NCBI RefSeq assembly: GCF_003751305.1
Contig: NZ_RJKV01000004.1
Span: 1 to 64,000 of the forward strand
Length of the DNA stretch: 64,000 bases
Direction of reading: 5' to 3'
From: Stenotrophomonas rhizophila
GTDB taxonomy: Bacteria > Pseudomonadota > Gammaproteobacteria > Xanthomonadales > Xanthomonadaceae
In this document: piece after piece, positions 47,064 to 56,103 of the stretch
Layout of the letters: every line of letters starts with the position of its first letter
Numbering within the stretch: position 1 is the stretch's first letter
Position numbers and translations under genes: made by a program
Notes under the pieces: generated by a model
Databases searched by the model: none
Seen by the model: the letters and a program-made list of their open reading frames with translations, nothing else
Told to the model about the DNA's origin: nothing

Positions 47064-47125
47064 GGACACCGATCATCATCTGACGGAATAGCAAGCGGAC
47101 CACGTCCCCTCGTCGCGGGCATGAA

Positions 47126-48118
47126 TTATCGTAGCGGTACGAGCGAGCCGTGCAACGCACGACGCGGCACGGCGGCGATGTCGTAACCGATGAAGGCAAG
47201 CAGGAATTGAAGGCCGCTGACCAAAGCAATCGCCGGCAATACCACCGTGCCGACCGGCGAAGGCACGTCCTGCGAGGCGGCCTGCCACCAGTGCCAGCCG
47301 CCATAAGTGGCACCACCGAACAGCAGTGTGGCGGCAGCGATCAGCTCGAAGGACGCGATGGACAGGTCGCGCAGGTAATAGTTGTAGGCGATGCGTTTGA
47401 GCAGATTTCGCAGGTGCTTGACCGCGAACTCACCGAGCACCTTGCCGACGCTCAAGTTACTATCTTCGTCTCCATAACGGGCGTCCATCGGCACATCGGC
47501 GACTACCGCACGCATTGTGTTGAGCCGGAACAATACATCGGTTTCGAAGAAGTAGCGCTTGCTTATCGCGTCCACCGGCAGCCGCTCGGCCACGCGAGCG
47601 TGGATGGCAGTGTAGCCGTTGGTGGGATCGAAGGTGTCCCAATAGCCGGTCGAGGCCTTTGCCAAAAAAGACAAGCCGAGGTTACCTACTCGGCGAATCC
47701 AGGGCATCTGCCGGATCTGGGTTAGATCCCAGAAGCGATTACCTTTCGTGTAGTCGGCCTCACCTCGCAGGATGGGATTAACAAAGTGCGGCAGCAACAG
47801 CGGATCCATCTGGCCATCGCCGTCGATCTTCACCATCACGTCCATGCCATCGGCCACTGCCTGGGCATAGCCACTCAGCACGGCCGCACCTACGCCGCCG
47901 TTCTCCGCACGGCGCACCACCTTGACCCGAGCATCGGTGTTCTGGCGCTCGATCAGGTCTGCAGAGGACTCCGGGCAAGCATCATCGACACAGTAGATGG
48001 CGCTCACCTCTGGCCCAATCGCCTCGATCACCCCAAGGATGTGCCGTGTGACTTTGTAGCAGGGAATGACCACGGCAACGCGGGGCGGATGGGCGGAAGC
48101 GAGCGGCAGGGAACTCAT
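47126..48118 (-). CDS. GtrB/DPM1-like family 2 glycosyltransferase
   Basis: A 330-residue GT-A enzyme with C-terminal membrane anchors. The nucleotide-binding start VAVVIPCYK lies at 14-22, with VDDACPESS and the metal motif IDGDGQMDP further on. Two helices near the C terminus (about 265-287 and 295-318) resemble polyprenyl-phosphate sugar synthases of the GtrB type. It probably builds a polyprenyl-phospho-hexose donor for the GtrA-linked pathway. ATG 48118 follows GAGAG at good spacing; ATG 48139 is an alternative. Confidence 0.87.
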   Translation of the reverse strand: MSSLPLASAHPPRVAVVIPCYKVTRHILGVIEAIGPEVSAIYCVDDACPESSADLIERQNTDARVKVVRRAENGGVGAAVLSGYAQAVADGMDVMVKIDGDGQMDPLLLPHFVNPILRGEADYTKGNRFWDLTQIRQMPWIRRVGNLGLSFLAKASTGYWDTFDPTNGYTAIHARVAERLPVDAISKRYFFETDVLFRLNTMRAVVADVPMDARYGDEDSNLSVGKVLGEFAVKHLRNLLKRIAYNYYLRDLSIASFELIAAATLLFGGATYGGWHWWQAASQDVPSPVGTVVLPAIALVSGLQFLLAFIGYDIAAVPRRALHGSLVPLR

Positions 48119-48141
48119 CGGAATCTCTCGGCAGATCATGG

Positions 48142-50442
48142 TCAGGGCAGAATACGGTAGAAGACAATGCCGTCCGGCCCTTCAGACACCTCACTGCCCC
48201 AAATGCCCAGGTCGCGATAGCTCAGCGAGCAGTACTCCCGGTCAAATAGCGGTGCGCGGGCAGTGCCGCGGGTGGCGATGATATGGGTAATCCCGTAACG
48301 GCGAAGCAGCGCACGTGCATCTGCACGCGAGGCATGACAGAACGCGGAATCCAGGTCGCCTGCTTGCAGAGCGTAGCCACTACCCAGCCGCACGTTAAAT
48401 AGATAATCGCGAGCGCCAAACGGCAGGTAGGAGGCGATTTCACCCGCCGGCAGCACCCAGTCTTCGCGCCCGTTGAGCACTTTGCTGTAGGCCGGCGCAA
48501 GGACCACGGCGTCCTTGGGCAGTCGGGCCTCAGCCGCTCGGAACTGGCGCACCTTCTTCTCGGTGATCGGGAGCGTCCAGCCCATGCTCTTGGGCGGAGG
48601 CCCTTGGATATCAATCTTGCGAAAGGCCACCGCACAAGCAAGCAGCACCATCAACAACGTCCAGCCCGCCCAGCGGGGTGCCACGGTATTTGGATCCAGC
48701 GTGGCGCGCAGCGAACGCAGGGTGTCCCAGCCAAGCACAGTGGCGGCGCATAGCAGCAGCCAGTGAATCGGAACACTGTACATCGCCAGCAGATCTACAT
48801 AGCGCTGCGTGTAAGTACTGAGCAGACTGGCCTGAAGCGTGTCGTGCCCGAGCAAAAGCGAGATGATGTTCGAAGAGCGAAGTGCAATCATCACTGCTAG
48901 TAATGCACCGCACTGCAGCAGGAGCAGCAGCACGAAACCATTACGCTGCGGCAACTTGCCCGGCATCAACACGATGAAGGCCAAGCTGAGCAGCAATGAC
49001 ATCACTGCGGCCCCGCGCGTAGCCCAGAGCAGTTTGGCACTGAATATCTGTGCGGCGGCGGGCAGGCCTTGGTCCCACAGCGCTGGTTGCGGGCCGTACC
49101 ACAGCTCCCAGCGCAGAACCTCCCACAGACGTGAAAGCCCGCCACTGGCCGACTCGATATCGTGTGACGTTTCGAGTACTTGCAAACCAAGAGTCTGCTC
49201 GACGAAGTGATGGATACCGGGGCTGACTTCCGCCAGAAGCTGCAGATAGTACGGGTCAGATGCAAGCAGCAGACAGCCCAGAACTCCACCGACACACATC
49301 CCAAGCACCGGCCACCCCAACCGTGCAACGACCCCGCCGCTCTTCCACCACGGCACCAGCATCACTACAGCGAACAGCGGCGCGGCATAACTTGCATAGC
49401 CAATGACCAGCGACGGGTTGAGCTTGGCCGCCATTGCACCAGCGAATGCAAACAACGTCCACGCCAGCAATTGACTCGCCCGCGTTGGCACCAGCCAGCA
49501 CAGGACAGCGCACAGCGTTGGCGCGAGCAATACGCCGAACGCTGCCAACCGCCCCGTGCTGTTTAAGTCTGACATCGGGTACAAGTACGACGTGCCACGC
49601 ACCATCACGTAGCACCACAGCAAGGACACCAGCGCAACGAAGGCGAGCTGTAGGCGCTGATCGACCAGGCTCCGGCGCAGCCAGCAAGCGGTCAGTTCGA
49701 AGAGCGCGAACAGTGCCAGCGTCGCCTGCAACACAGGCTGCACCTTCAGGAACGGGCCCATGTGGTGGCCCAGACCCGGCCACGCCCATAACGAGGTGAG
49801 CAGGTGCAGCATCTTCGGGTACTTTTCCAGCCAGTCTGTATTGCCCGCGCTGAGCTTGGGATAGCCAGCGCGGAACAGGTCAAGGCTGAAAGCGATGTGC
49901 TGGTGCGTATCCAACCCCAGGCTGCCTGCGCGCATGGAGTAGTAGGCGGCAAACTTCAGGCAGACCAAGCCGCCGAGCAATGCCGGCACCCACGCGAGCA
50001 GAGGAGTCGGCACCACGCACCCCACCGCCATCGACTGCGCCCTGCTCTTGAGCAGACTCCACGCTGCAAGACCGGCCACGCCAATCACCAGCAACGGCAT
50101 CGCCCATGGTAGACCCAATCCCCGGGTCCACACGTAGGTCAGCGGGCTGCACAGCAGCCAGACCACGATCAGGACGAACTGGCCCAGCAACGCATTGAAG
50201 AACACCAGCGGTGCACCCGGCTGCGGCGCTATCCCCAACCAGACGAGCAGCCGGTGTCCGATCAGCGACATCGTCAACAGCGACACCGTGAGCAACAGCA
50301 TGAATTCGAACTGCCAGCGGGTTCTGGCAAACAGCGCCACCACCACCAGATACAGCAAGAACATCCAGCGCTTGCCGTGCATGCATGTTTTCAACACATC
50401 CAATGTACGTCCCCTGTCCAATCCCTTTGCACTCGCCCCCAT
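48142..50442 (-). CDS. Large polytopic membrane protein, possible GT-C or glycan-modifying enzyme
   Basis: A 766-residue protein with about fourteen hydrophobic helices between residues 25 and 610, and a soluble C-terminal domain of about 150 residues. Acidic and histidine residues in a loop (LGLDTHQH, D178) and TDWLEKYPKMLHLL suggest a GT-C-like active site, but I cannot name a family. The C-terminal part (RYGITHIIATRGTARAP) resembles the soluble tails of uncharacterised membrane glycosyltransferases. ATG 50442 starts nine bases after the stop of the WsaF-like gene; ATG 50382 is an alternative. Confidence 0.7.
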   Translation of the reverse strand: MGASAKGLDRGRTLDVLKTCMHGKRWMFLLYLVVVALFARTRWQFEFMLLLTVSLLTMSLIGHRLLVWLGIAPQPGAPLVFFNALLGQFVLIVVWLLCSPLTYVWTRGLGLPWAMPLLVIGVAGLAAWSLLKSRAQSMAVGCVVPTPLLAWVPALLGGLVCLKFAAYYSMRAGSLGLDTHQHIAFSLDLFRAGYPKLSAGNTDWLEKYPKMLHLLTSLWAWPGLGHHMGPFLKVQPVLQATLALFALFELTACWLRRSLVDQRLQLAFVALVSLLWCYVMVRGTSYLYPMSDLNSTGRLAAFGVLLAPTLCAVLCWLVPTRASQLLAWTLFAFAGAMAAKLNPSLVIGYASYAAPLFAVVMLVPWWKSGGVVARLGWPVLGMCVGGVLGCLLLASDPYYLQLLAEVSPGIHHFVEQTLGLQVLETSHDIESASGGLSRLWEVLRWELWYGPQPALWDQGLPAAAQIFSAKLLWATRGAAVMSLLLSLAFIVLMPGKLPQRNGFVLLLLLQCGALLAVMIALRSSNIISLLLGHDTLQASLLSTYTQRYVDLLAMYSVPIHWLLLCAATVLGWDTLRSLRATLDPNTVAPRWAGWTLLMVLLACAVAFRKIDIQGPPPKSMGWTLPITEKKVRQFRAAEARLPKDAVVLAPAYSKVLNGREDWVLPAGEIASYLPFGARDYLFNVRLGSGYALQAGDLDSAFCHASRADARALLRRYGITHIIATRGTARAPLFDREYCSLSYRDLGIWGSEVSEGPDGIVFYRILP

Positions 50443-50450
50443 CGACGTGG

Positions 50451-51695
50451 CTACGCCAGTGCCTGTGCCACGCCGGCGGCGATCCGGTCGAAACTGCCCT
50501 GCGCCATCAACGGATGGCCCCCGGAGGCCACCGGCGCGGGCATCAAGCCACGCGCTTCGCACGCGTCGACCAGCGCGCTCAGCCCCTCGCAGATAGCCTC
50601 GGGCGTCATCGACGCCAGCGAGTGGATATTGGGCACGGTCTCATCCAGCCGCTTGTTGTCATACCGGTTGGTCAACACCGACATACCGAAGGCAGCCATC
50701 TCCAGAGGCGGGTAGCTGGGATGCGGGGACACCATCAACGACAGCCCGATCGAAGACGTTGACAGCAGCGCGGCGTACGCATCGATGTCCAGCTTGCCCA
50801 GCGCCTTGAGTTTGAACGGCCCCAAGTCCAGGTCGCTTTCGATCTCACCCGGGGCGGCTACTTGCCATTGGGCCGAGCGCGGATCCTTCCAGCCCCACAG
50901 GCGCAGACCTTCGCAGATCAGTTCGAACGCGTTGCGTGGGGTCCCTGGGCGCGCATAGACGACGATTCGCCGCTCTCGCGCGGTGGTGGCAATGCGCGCC
51001 TGGGCCAGGGCAGTACGCAGGCCGTCATGCAGCACCGGCTCGAATACGCTGGCAGTTGCATACCGCATTCCGTGGTGGGCGAAGAACTCGGCGAGCAGGC
51101 CGGTATTGAAAATTGCGATGTCGCGGTCGCACCGGTAGGTGCTGAGCGACAGCGCATACTGGCTGGACCATGCATAGAAACCCGGCTCGAAATCCTGGAT
51201 CAGGTAAACCATCGGACGGTCGATCCCGCCGTGGGCACCTTGCCAGGCCGACAGCCGCTGTGCGGCATATGCCGTCCACCAGGCGGTCGCCACCCATATG
51301 TCCTCGCCGGCAATGGGCAAGGTCTTGCCGTAGCGATCACTGAACGGAACAATCTGACGCTGTGCATCGGACGTGGCACCTGCGGGCACCAACGTATGGT
51401 CGGCGAAGCGCGACAGCGCTTCCTCGTCTGGCTCGCTGTCGACCAGGATGATGCGCGACGCGGGAAAGAAACGGCATAGCTCCCGATAGATCAGCACCGC
51501 AGTGTGGATACCGCCGAAATAGTGTCGGCGGTTGATCGAGGGCAGCACCAAGTTCAGTCGCTTGCCCTGCCACGGGTCGTGACGCGCCTCACAGGGCGTG
51601 ATTTCCCCGACGCTGGTGGCCGGGGCCACACTCGTCGGGCCGCCCGCTTCAAGACGACCGGCGACACGTCTCAGCAGTGAAGCCAGACGACTCAT
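50451..51695 (-). CDS. WsaF-like rhamnosyltransferase (GT-B fold)
   Basis: A 414-residue glycosyltransferase. The segments LVLPSINRRHYFGGIHTA, YLIQDFEPGFYAWSSQYALS and SHPSYPPLEMAAFGMSVLTN match the WsaF family, dTDP-L-rhamnose transferases that build rhamnan glycans. The second half carries the donor-binding Rossmann domain. ATG 51695 overlaps the tandem GT2 stop as ATGA, which excludes the longer in-frame start. Presence of rmlBACD in the same region fits a rhamnose donor. Confidence 0.85.
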   Translation of the reverse strand: MSRLASLLRRVAGRLEAGGPTSVAPATSVGEITPCEARHDPWQGKRLNLVLPSINRRHYFGGIHTAVLIYRELCRFFPASRIILVDSEPDEEALSRFADHTLVPAGATSDAQRQIVPFSDRYGKTLPIAGEDIWVATAWWTAYAAQRLSAWQGAHGGIDRPMVYLIQDFEPGFYAWSSQYALSLSTYRCDRDIAIFNTGLLAEFFAHHGMRYATASVFEPVLHDGLRTALAQARIATTARERRIVVYARPGTPRNAFELICEGLRLWGWKDPRSAQWQVAAPGEIESDLDLGPFKLKALGKLDIDAYAALLSTSSIGLSLMVSPHPSYPPLEMAAFGMSVLTNRYDNKRLDETVPNIHSLASMTPEAICEGLSALVDACEARGLMPAPVASGGHPLMAQGSFDRIAAGVAQALA

Positions 51696-53533
51696 GCCTC
51701 GCTCCGCTTCAGGCGCGGCGAAGATGCCATGTAATCCAGGTTGGGGCTGTAGAACGGATCGCCTTCCTCGCGGTACGGAGAGTAAGCCTGCGCCGAGCGC
51801 ACGAAATCGCTTTCGGGGATGGCACGCGGATCGCGGGTCTTCGATTCGTGGTGGATCATCGCGGCCCCAGCCACGTACACCGTGTGGAAGCCGGCGGCGT
51901 ACGCGCGCAGACACAGCTCGACGTCACTGCCACACACGATGAACGACTCGTCGAAGCCGCCTACCTGCTCGAATTTGTTGCGCGCGATGACCATGCATGC
52001 GCCAGTGACCGCCAACACCTGGCGCTGCAGCACCGGCGACACGAACAGGTTTTGATTGTGCTGCGGCACTTCGCCCTTGAAGACATGATCGGCCCATCCA
52101 CCCATGCCGAGTACCACGCCAGCATGCTGAATGGTGCGATCTCCGTACAAAAGCAGCGGACCGCAGACACCAACATCGCGGCGCATCGCGTTCTCTACCA
52201 AACGCTGCAGCCAATCGCCTTCGATGACCTCCGTATCATTGTTGAGGAACACAAGCACATCGCCACGCGCTTGGGCGGCGGCCAGGTTGTTCAACGCAGA
52301 CCAGTTGAAGGGCACGTTGGCGTCGATGACCCGGAAATCGTCGCGTTGCGACATCTCCTGCAACCACGCGTGGGTCTCCGGCTGGGTGGAACCGTTGTCG
52401 ACTACGATGATCTCGTAGGCGGGATAATCGGTCATCGATAGCAGTGAGTCCACGCAGGTACGCAGCAGATCCAGGCCATCCCTCGTCGGAATGATGATGC
52501 TTGCCATGGGCGCTGGTGCAGCGAGCGGATAGCGCACGTCGTAGCAGAAGAGCTGCTTGCCGTCGTCCACCTGCGCTCCGGGGTACAGCACATCGACATG
52601 GCGTTGGATGGCGCGCTTGCCAGCATCGTGCGCGTAGGGCTTGGAACCGGCATTCGCCGCCGTCGAACCTGCGTGAGCACGCCAGTGATACAGCACGCGC
52701 GGCACGTGGGACACGCGCGCACCGTCCGCCACGCAGCGCAGCACAAGGTCGTAATCCTGCGAGCCATCGCAACTGCTGTCCAGTCCGCCATGGCGCTGGA
52801 TGACGCCACGTTCGAAGCTGACCAGGTGGCCCAGGTACATCTGGGCCATGAACAGATCATGGTTCCAGTCGGGCTTGAAGTACGGATGACGCAGACGACC
52901 ATCGTCCCCCAACACATCGTGATCGGAATAGACGATGTCTGCGCCGGTACGGACATGACATGCGACAACTGCTGCCAGCGCATCGGGTTCGAGGAGGTCA
53001 TCATGGTCCAGGAAAGTGACCCAGCGACCACCAGCCTGGGCCAAAGCCGCGTTGGTGGTTGCTGCGATGCCACTACGCTGCACTGATCGTGTGACCCGCA
53101 AGGTAGGAATTTCGCGCTGCAGTTCCGCAAGGATCTTCGCGACGTGGGGCTGGTCAGACGCATCATCATGGATGCAAATCTCCCAGTTCCGGTACGTCTG
53201 CTGCTGCACACTTGTGATCGCCTCGCGCAGGAAGTTCTCTGGCGTATTGCAGACGGGCATTATCACGCTGATCAAGCCGGCGTCGGCCGGTACCGGCTGC
53301 GGCGGCTGCGCCTGCATCCATCGGGCATACTCATCCGGCGCCACCACCGGGGCAGCAGACACGCTGCTTCCGTTGGCATAGGCCGCAATGGTCCTCGCAA
53401 GGTGACGCGGACCCTTCCGCGCAGCGCGCACGAAGGCTCCGACGACGCTGGTGGCCGATACGCCCTGAAGGCTTGCACGGCGCAGGCTCCAGTAAATCGC
53501 ACGGAGTAGTCCTTTAACTTTTCCCAGCATCAT
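51692..53533 (-). CDS. Tandem family 2 glycosyltransferase (two GT-A domains)
   Basis: A 613-residue protein with two GT2 domains. The first starts at about residue 87 (ISVIMPVCNTPENFL) with acidic motif FLDHDDLLEPD; the second starts near residue 345 (SIIIPTRDGLDLL, IIVVDNGSTQ) with acidic motif FLNNDTEVIEGD. Two active sites suggest that one protein adds two sugars of the O-antigen repeat, probably rhamnose or mannose derived. Two adjacent ATGs (53533, 53530) follow AGGAG. It overlaps the WsaF-like gene by four bases. Confidence 0.9.
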   Translation of the reverse strand: MMLGKVKGLLRAIYWSLRRASLQGVSATSVVGAFVRAARKGPRHLARTIAAYANGSSVSAAPVVAPDEYARWMQAQPPQPVPADAGLISVIMPVCNTPENFLREAITSVQQQTYRNWEICIHDDASDQPHVAKILAELQREIPTLRVTRSVQRSGIAATTNAALAQAGGRWVTFLDHDDLLEPDALAAVVACHVRTGADIVYSDHDVLGDDGRLRHPYFKPDWNHDLFMAQMYLGHLVSFERGVIQRHGGLDSSCDGSQDYDLVLRCVADGARVSHVPRVLYHWRAHAGSTAANAGSKPYAHDAGKRAIQRHVDVLYPGAQVDDGKQLFCYDVRYPLAAPAPMASIIIPTRDGLDLLRTCVDSLLSMTDYPAYEIIVVDNGSTQPETHAWLQEMSQRDDFRVIDANVPFNWSALNNLAAAQARGDVLVFLNNDTEVIEGDWLQRLVENAMRRDVGVCGPLLLYGDRTIQHAGVVLGMGGWADHVFKGEVPQHNQNLFVSPVLQRQVLAVTGACMVIARNKFEQVGGFDESFIVCGSDVELCLRAYAAGFHTVYVAGAAMIHHESKTRDPRAIPESDFVRSAQAYSPYREEGDPFYSPNLDYMASSPRLKRSEA

Positions 53534-53582
53534 TCATCTCCTGAAGACGTTACTGCAGCGCATTGATTCGTCATGGCGTATT

Positions 53583-54890
53583 TCACAACCATGCCCAACC
53601 CGCCAGTAGACCGAGGACGCTCCCGCCCACTGCACAAACGGCAACCGCGCTCTGCCAGCGGCGGCGCGAGCGCAGGTACGCCATGGCTTTTTCATCCTGC
53701 AGTCTTTGGAGCTGCTGGACATCTTGAGAGAGTGTCTGTTGCGCAGACAGTTCCTGTTCGACTCTTTCTCGGAGCGCGATGATCTGCTGCTGCGCCTCTT
53801 GCAGTTCGTGCGAACGGACCTGGGACTCGGAGCGGAGCTCCTTGATCGTGAGCTCGCGTGCCTCTGCGGCTACACGGTCCTGTTCGATGACCTCGCGAAG
53901 CGCCTGCGAGGCCTGCTGTTCCTGTAGCCACTGAGCATCGCTCACGTCCTTGGCAGCCTGCAGCTGATGCGCGAATGCAGCGGTGGCGCCCCACTCCTGC
54001 TTGGCGACGTCCAGATCCGTAATATAGGCCTGCAACAGACGCGCCGTTGAAGACCATTCCTGCTCGGCATTGTCGGCGCGAAGTGCCAGTCGGCGCAGGC
54101 CCTCTGCCAGATGCGACAGCATCGCCGTTGCTTCCTCGTCGCGCGCGCTCCGGAATGGCGGTTGCGCTTGCAAGCGCGCCGCATCATCGACGTTGCGAAC
54201 ACCCACGTAATAATGACGGTAGGGCTGGTCACTGTGATCGCCAGCAAATACGCGACTGTTGTAGAGACGGTCGGCTGCCGTTACCAACGGCTCCAGTTCC
54301 GGGAACTTCACCTTGATGAAGTGAGACCCCATCAAGCTGGCCCAGAGCCGTGCATCGCCCTGGCCGAAGCGCAGCACCTGCAAGCCCGCCGCGGCCAGAA
54401 TGGACTCCACCTCGGAAGAATCGACCAAGCCGAACTCTTTGTGTTCCTGCAGCCACACATAATCTTCGCCATACAGCTCGTGCCAGCGGCCATTGGCATC
54501 CAACTCAGCCTCACGGACCCACGGTTCATCAGGCGGACAGCCGATTACGACCATCTGGTTCGCGACGCGCGCCATCTCTGCTACTGCACGTGCGCGCAAC
54601 GGCGCGGGAATGTGTTCCAGTACGTCCAGCGATACCACTGCATCGAAACTTCGGTCGCCGAACGGCAACTGGGTGGCGTCAGCCACCACGAAATCCTTCT
54701 CATCGCCTTCCGCGTGAAGATCGGTGTAGAGGAAGGTCGCCTGTGGCAAGAACTGCCCCAACAGGCGCTGTCGATTGGCACCTACCTCCAGCACGCTGGG
54801 CGCCTCAAGCTCCAGGGCTTGGAGGAGGTGTGCGGCCGCAGCGTAACGCTGGTAGTGGTCGAACGGGATATCAAGAAGCGTCGACGTCAT
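53583..54890 (-). CDS. Methyltransferase with long coiled coil and C-terminal membrane anchor (WbdD-like chain-length ruler candidate)
   Basis: A 435-residue protein in three parts. Residues about 1-200 are a SAM-dependent methyltransferase (VLEVGANR at 33-40, acidic TDLHA, DAVVSLDVLEHIPAPLRARA). Residues about 248-408 are a long Glu/Gln-rich coiled coil. Residues 413-434 form one hydrophobic helix. In ABC-transporter O-antigen systems, WbdD caps the chain with a methyl group and its coiled coil sets chain length; this protein has the same logic but no kinase domain. ATG 54890 overlaps wzt by 20 bases. The position directly after wzt supports the capping role, which remains inferred. Confidence 0.85.
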   Translation of the reverse strand: MTSTLLDIPFDHYQRYAAAAHLLQALELEAPSVLEVGANRQRLLGQFLPQATFLYTDLHAEGDEKDFVVADATQLPFGDRSFDAVVSLDVLEHIPAPLRARAVAEMARVANQMVVIGCPPDEPWVREAELDANGRWHELYGEDYVWLQEHKEFGLVDSSEVESILAAAGLQVLRFGQGDARLWASLMGSHFIKVKFPELEPLVTAADRLYNSRVFAGDHSDQPYRHYYVGVRNVDDAARLQAQPPFRSARDEEATAMLSHLAEGLRRLALRADNAEQEWSSTARLLQAYITDLDVAKQEWGATAAFAHQLQAAKDVSDAQWLQEQQASQALREVIEQDRVAAEARELTIKELRSESQVRSHELQEAQQQIIALRERVEQELSAQQTLSQDVQQLQRLQDEKAMAYLRSRRRWQSAVAVCAVGGSVLGLLAGWAWL

Positions 54891-56103
54891 GGACCTTCCA
54901 CTCATGGGGGATATAGACGACGCCTTCGCTGAAATACGGCGCAGCCACGGTAAAAACACTCGCTTCGGACAAGTAGTCCAGGCAGACCAGGCCCTTGTCT
55001 GTGAACAGGCCAACGTCGACACGATAAGTGCCAGTGAGCAGGGTCATCGACGGAATATGGTAGGTGACGCGATGCGATCCACGCGAGGTCGGGATCTGCA
55101 CGCGCTCCAGGTAGGTGTTCGGACCAAAGATGTGCAAACCATCCATGCCCTTGATCGCCACGCCGAGTAACAGGCCCTGCACCGCATCGTCGACCACGGT
55201 GTAGCTGATATCCACGCTGAGCGGTTCGAACGGCGCAAGCATATCGGTGCTCAGGGCGACCGTCTCCAGATGCGCGGGAATGCTGTCCGGACGCGGCGCA
55301 CGGCAGATTTCCGTGGCAGCCTCGCTCGCCTGCTCGCGACCCAGCTCGTAATCGCGGAAGCGATCGGCGACGAAACTGGCCTCGCCATGCAGCTTGACCT
55401 TACCGCCTTCCAGCCAAAGCGCGGTCTGACAGAAGCGCTTGACCTGCTCCAGCGAATGCGACACGAACAGGATGGTGGCCCCGCGTGCGCGGATCTGCTC
55501 GATCCTGGCCAGGCATTTCATCTGGAAGCGGATGTCACCTACCGACAAGGCTTCATCGATGATCAGCACGTCCGGCTCGGTATGGATGGCCACCGAGAAG
55601 GCCAGGCGCACATACATGCCGCTGGAATATGTCTTGACCGGCCGATCGAAGAAATCGCCTATGTCGGCGAAGGCGATGATCGACTCCAGCTTTTCGTCCA
55701 CTTCCTTGCGGCTCAGACCCAGCAGCGAAGCACTCAGGTAGACGTTGTCGCGCCCGGAAAAATCCGGATTGAAGCCTGCACCGAGTTCGAGCAGCGCCGC
55801 GAAACGACCACGGATGTTCACCGACCCGGAGGTCGGCCGTACCGTCCCGCAGAGGATCTGCAGCAACGTGGACTTGCCTGCGCCGTTGCGGCCAATGATG
55901 CCGACGGTCTCACCGCGTGGCACGACCAGGTTGACCCCATCCAGAGCACGGAAGGTACGGCTGGCGCGATCACCGGACGGCCGCAGCAGGGACATCAGAC
56001 GATCGCGAGGGCTGGCGTAGACCGGGTAGTCCTTGGTGACGTTGAGGACTTCAATCGCCGCGTCGGCAAGGGTTGCCGTGTCAGCGGGAAGCATACTGTT
56101 CAT
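54871..56103 (-). CDS. wzt: O-antigen ABC transporter ATP-binding protein Wzt with C-terminal glycan-recognition domain
   Basis: A 410-residue ATPase of the O-antigen exporter. Walker A GRNGAGKS is at 71-78, the ABC signature is in TYSSGMYVRLAFSVAIHTEP, and Walker B is VLIIDEALSVGD. Residues about 265-410 add a beta-sandwich domain as in E. coli O8/O9a Wzt, where it binds the capped non-reducing end before export. That fits the methyltransferase gene next to it. The start overlaps the wzm stop by ATGA. Confidence 0.94.
   Translation of the reverse strand: MNSMLPADTATLADAAIEVLNVTKDYPVYASPRDRLMSLLRPSGDRASRTFRALDGVNLVVPRGETVGIIGRNGAGKSTLLQILCGTVRPTSGSVNIRGRFAALLELGAGFNPDFSGRDNVYLSASLLGLSRKEVDEKLESIIAFADIGDFFDRPVKTYSSGMYVRLAFSVAIHTEPDVLIIDEALSVGDIRFQMKCLARIEQIRARGATILFVSHSLEQVKRFCQTALWLEGGKVKLHGEASFVADRFRDYELGREQASEAATEICRAPRPDSIPAHLETVALSTDMLAPFEPLSVDISYTVVDDAVQGLLLGVAIKGMDGLHIFGPNTYLERVQIPTSRGSHRVTYHIPSMTLLTGTYRVDVGLFTDKGLVCLDYLSEASVFTVAAPYFSEGVVYIPHEWKVHDVDAS

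Noticed and set aside
53534-53722. A 62-codon minus-strand frame between the tandem GT2 and the methyltransferase gene
   Set aside because: It mostly overlaps the methyltransferase 3' end in another frame and has no ribosome site or family likeness.
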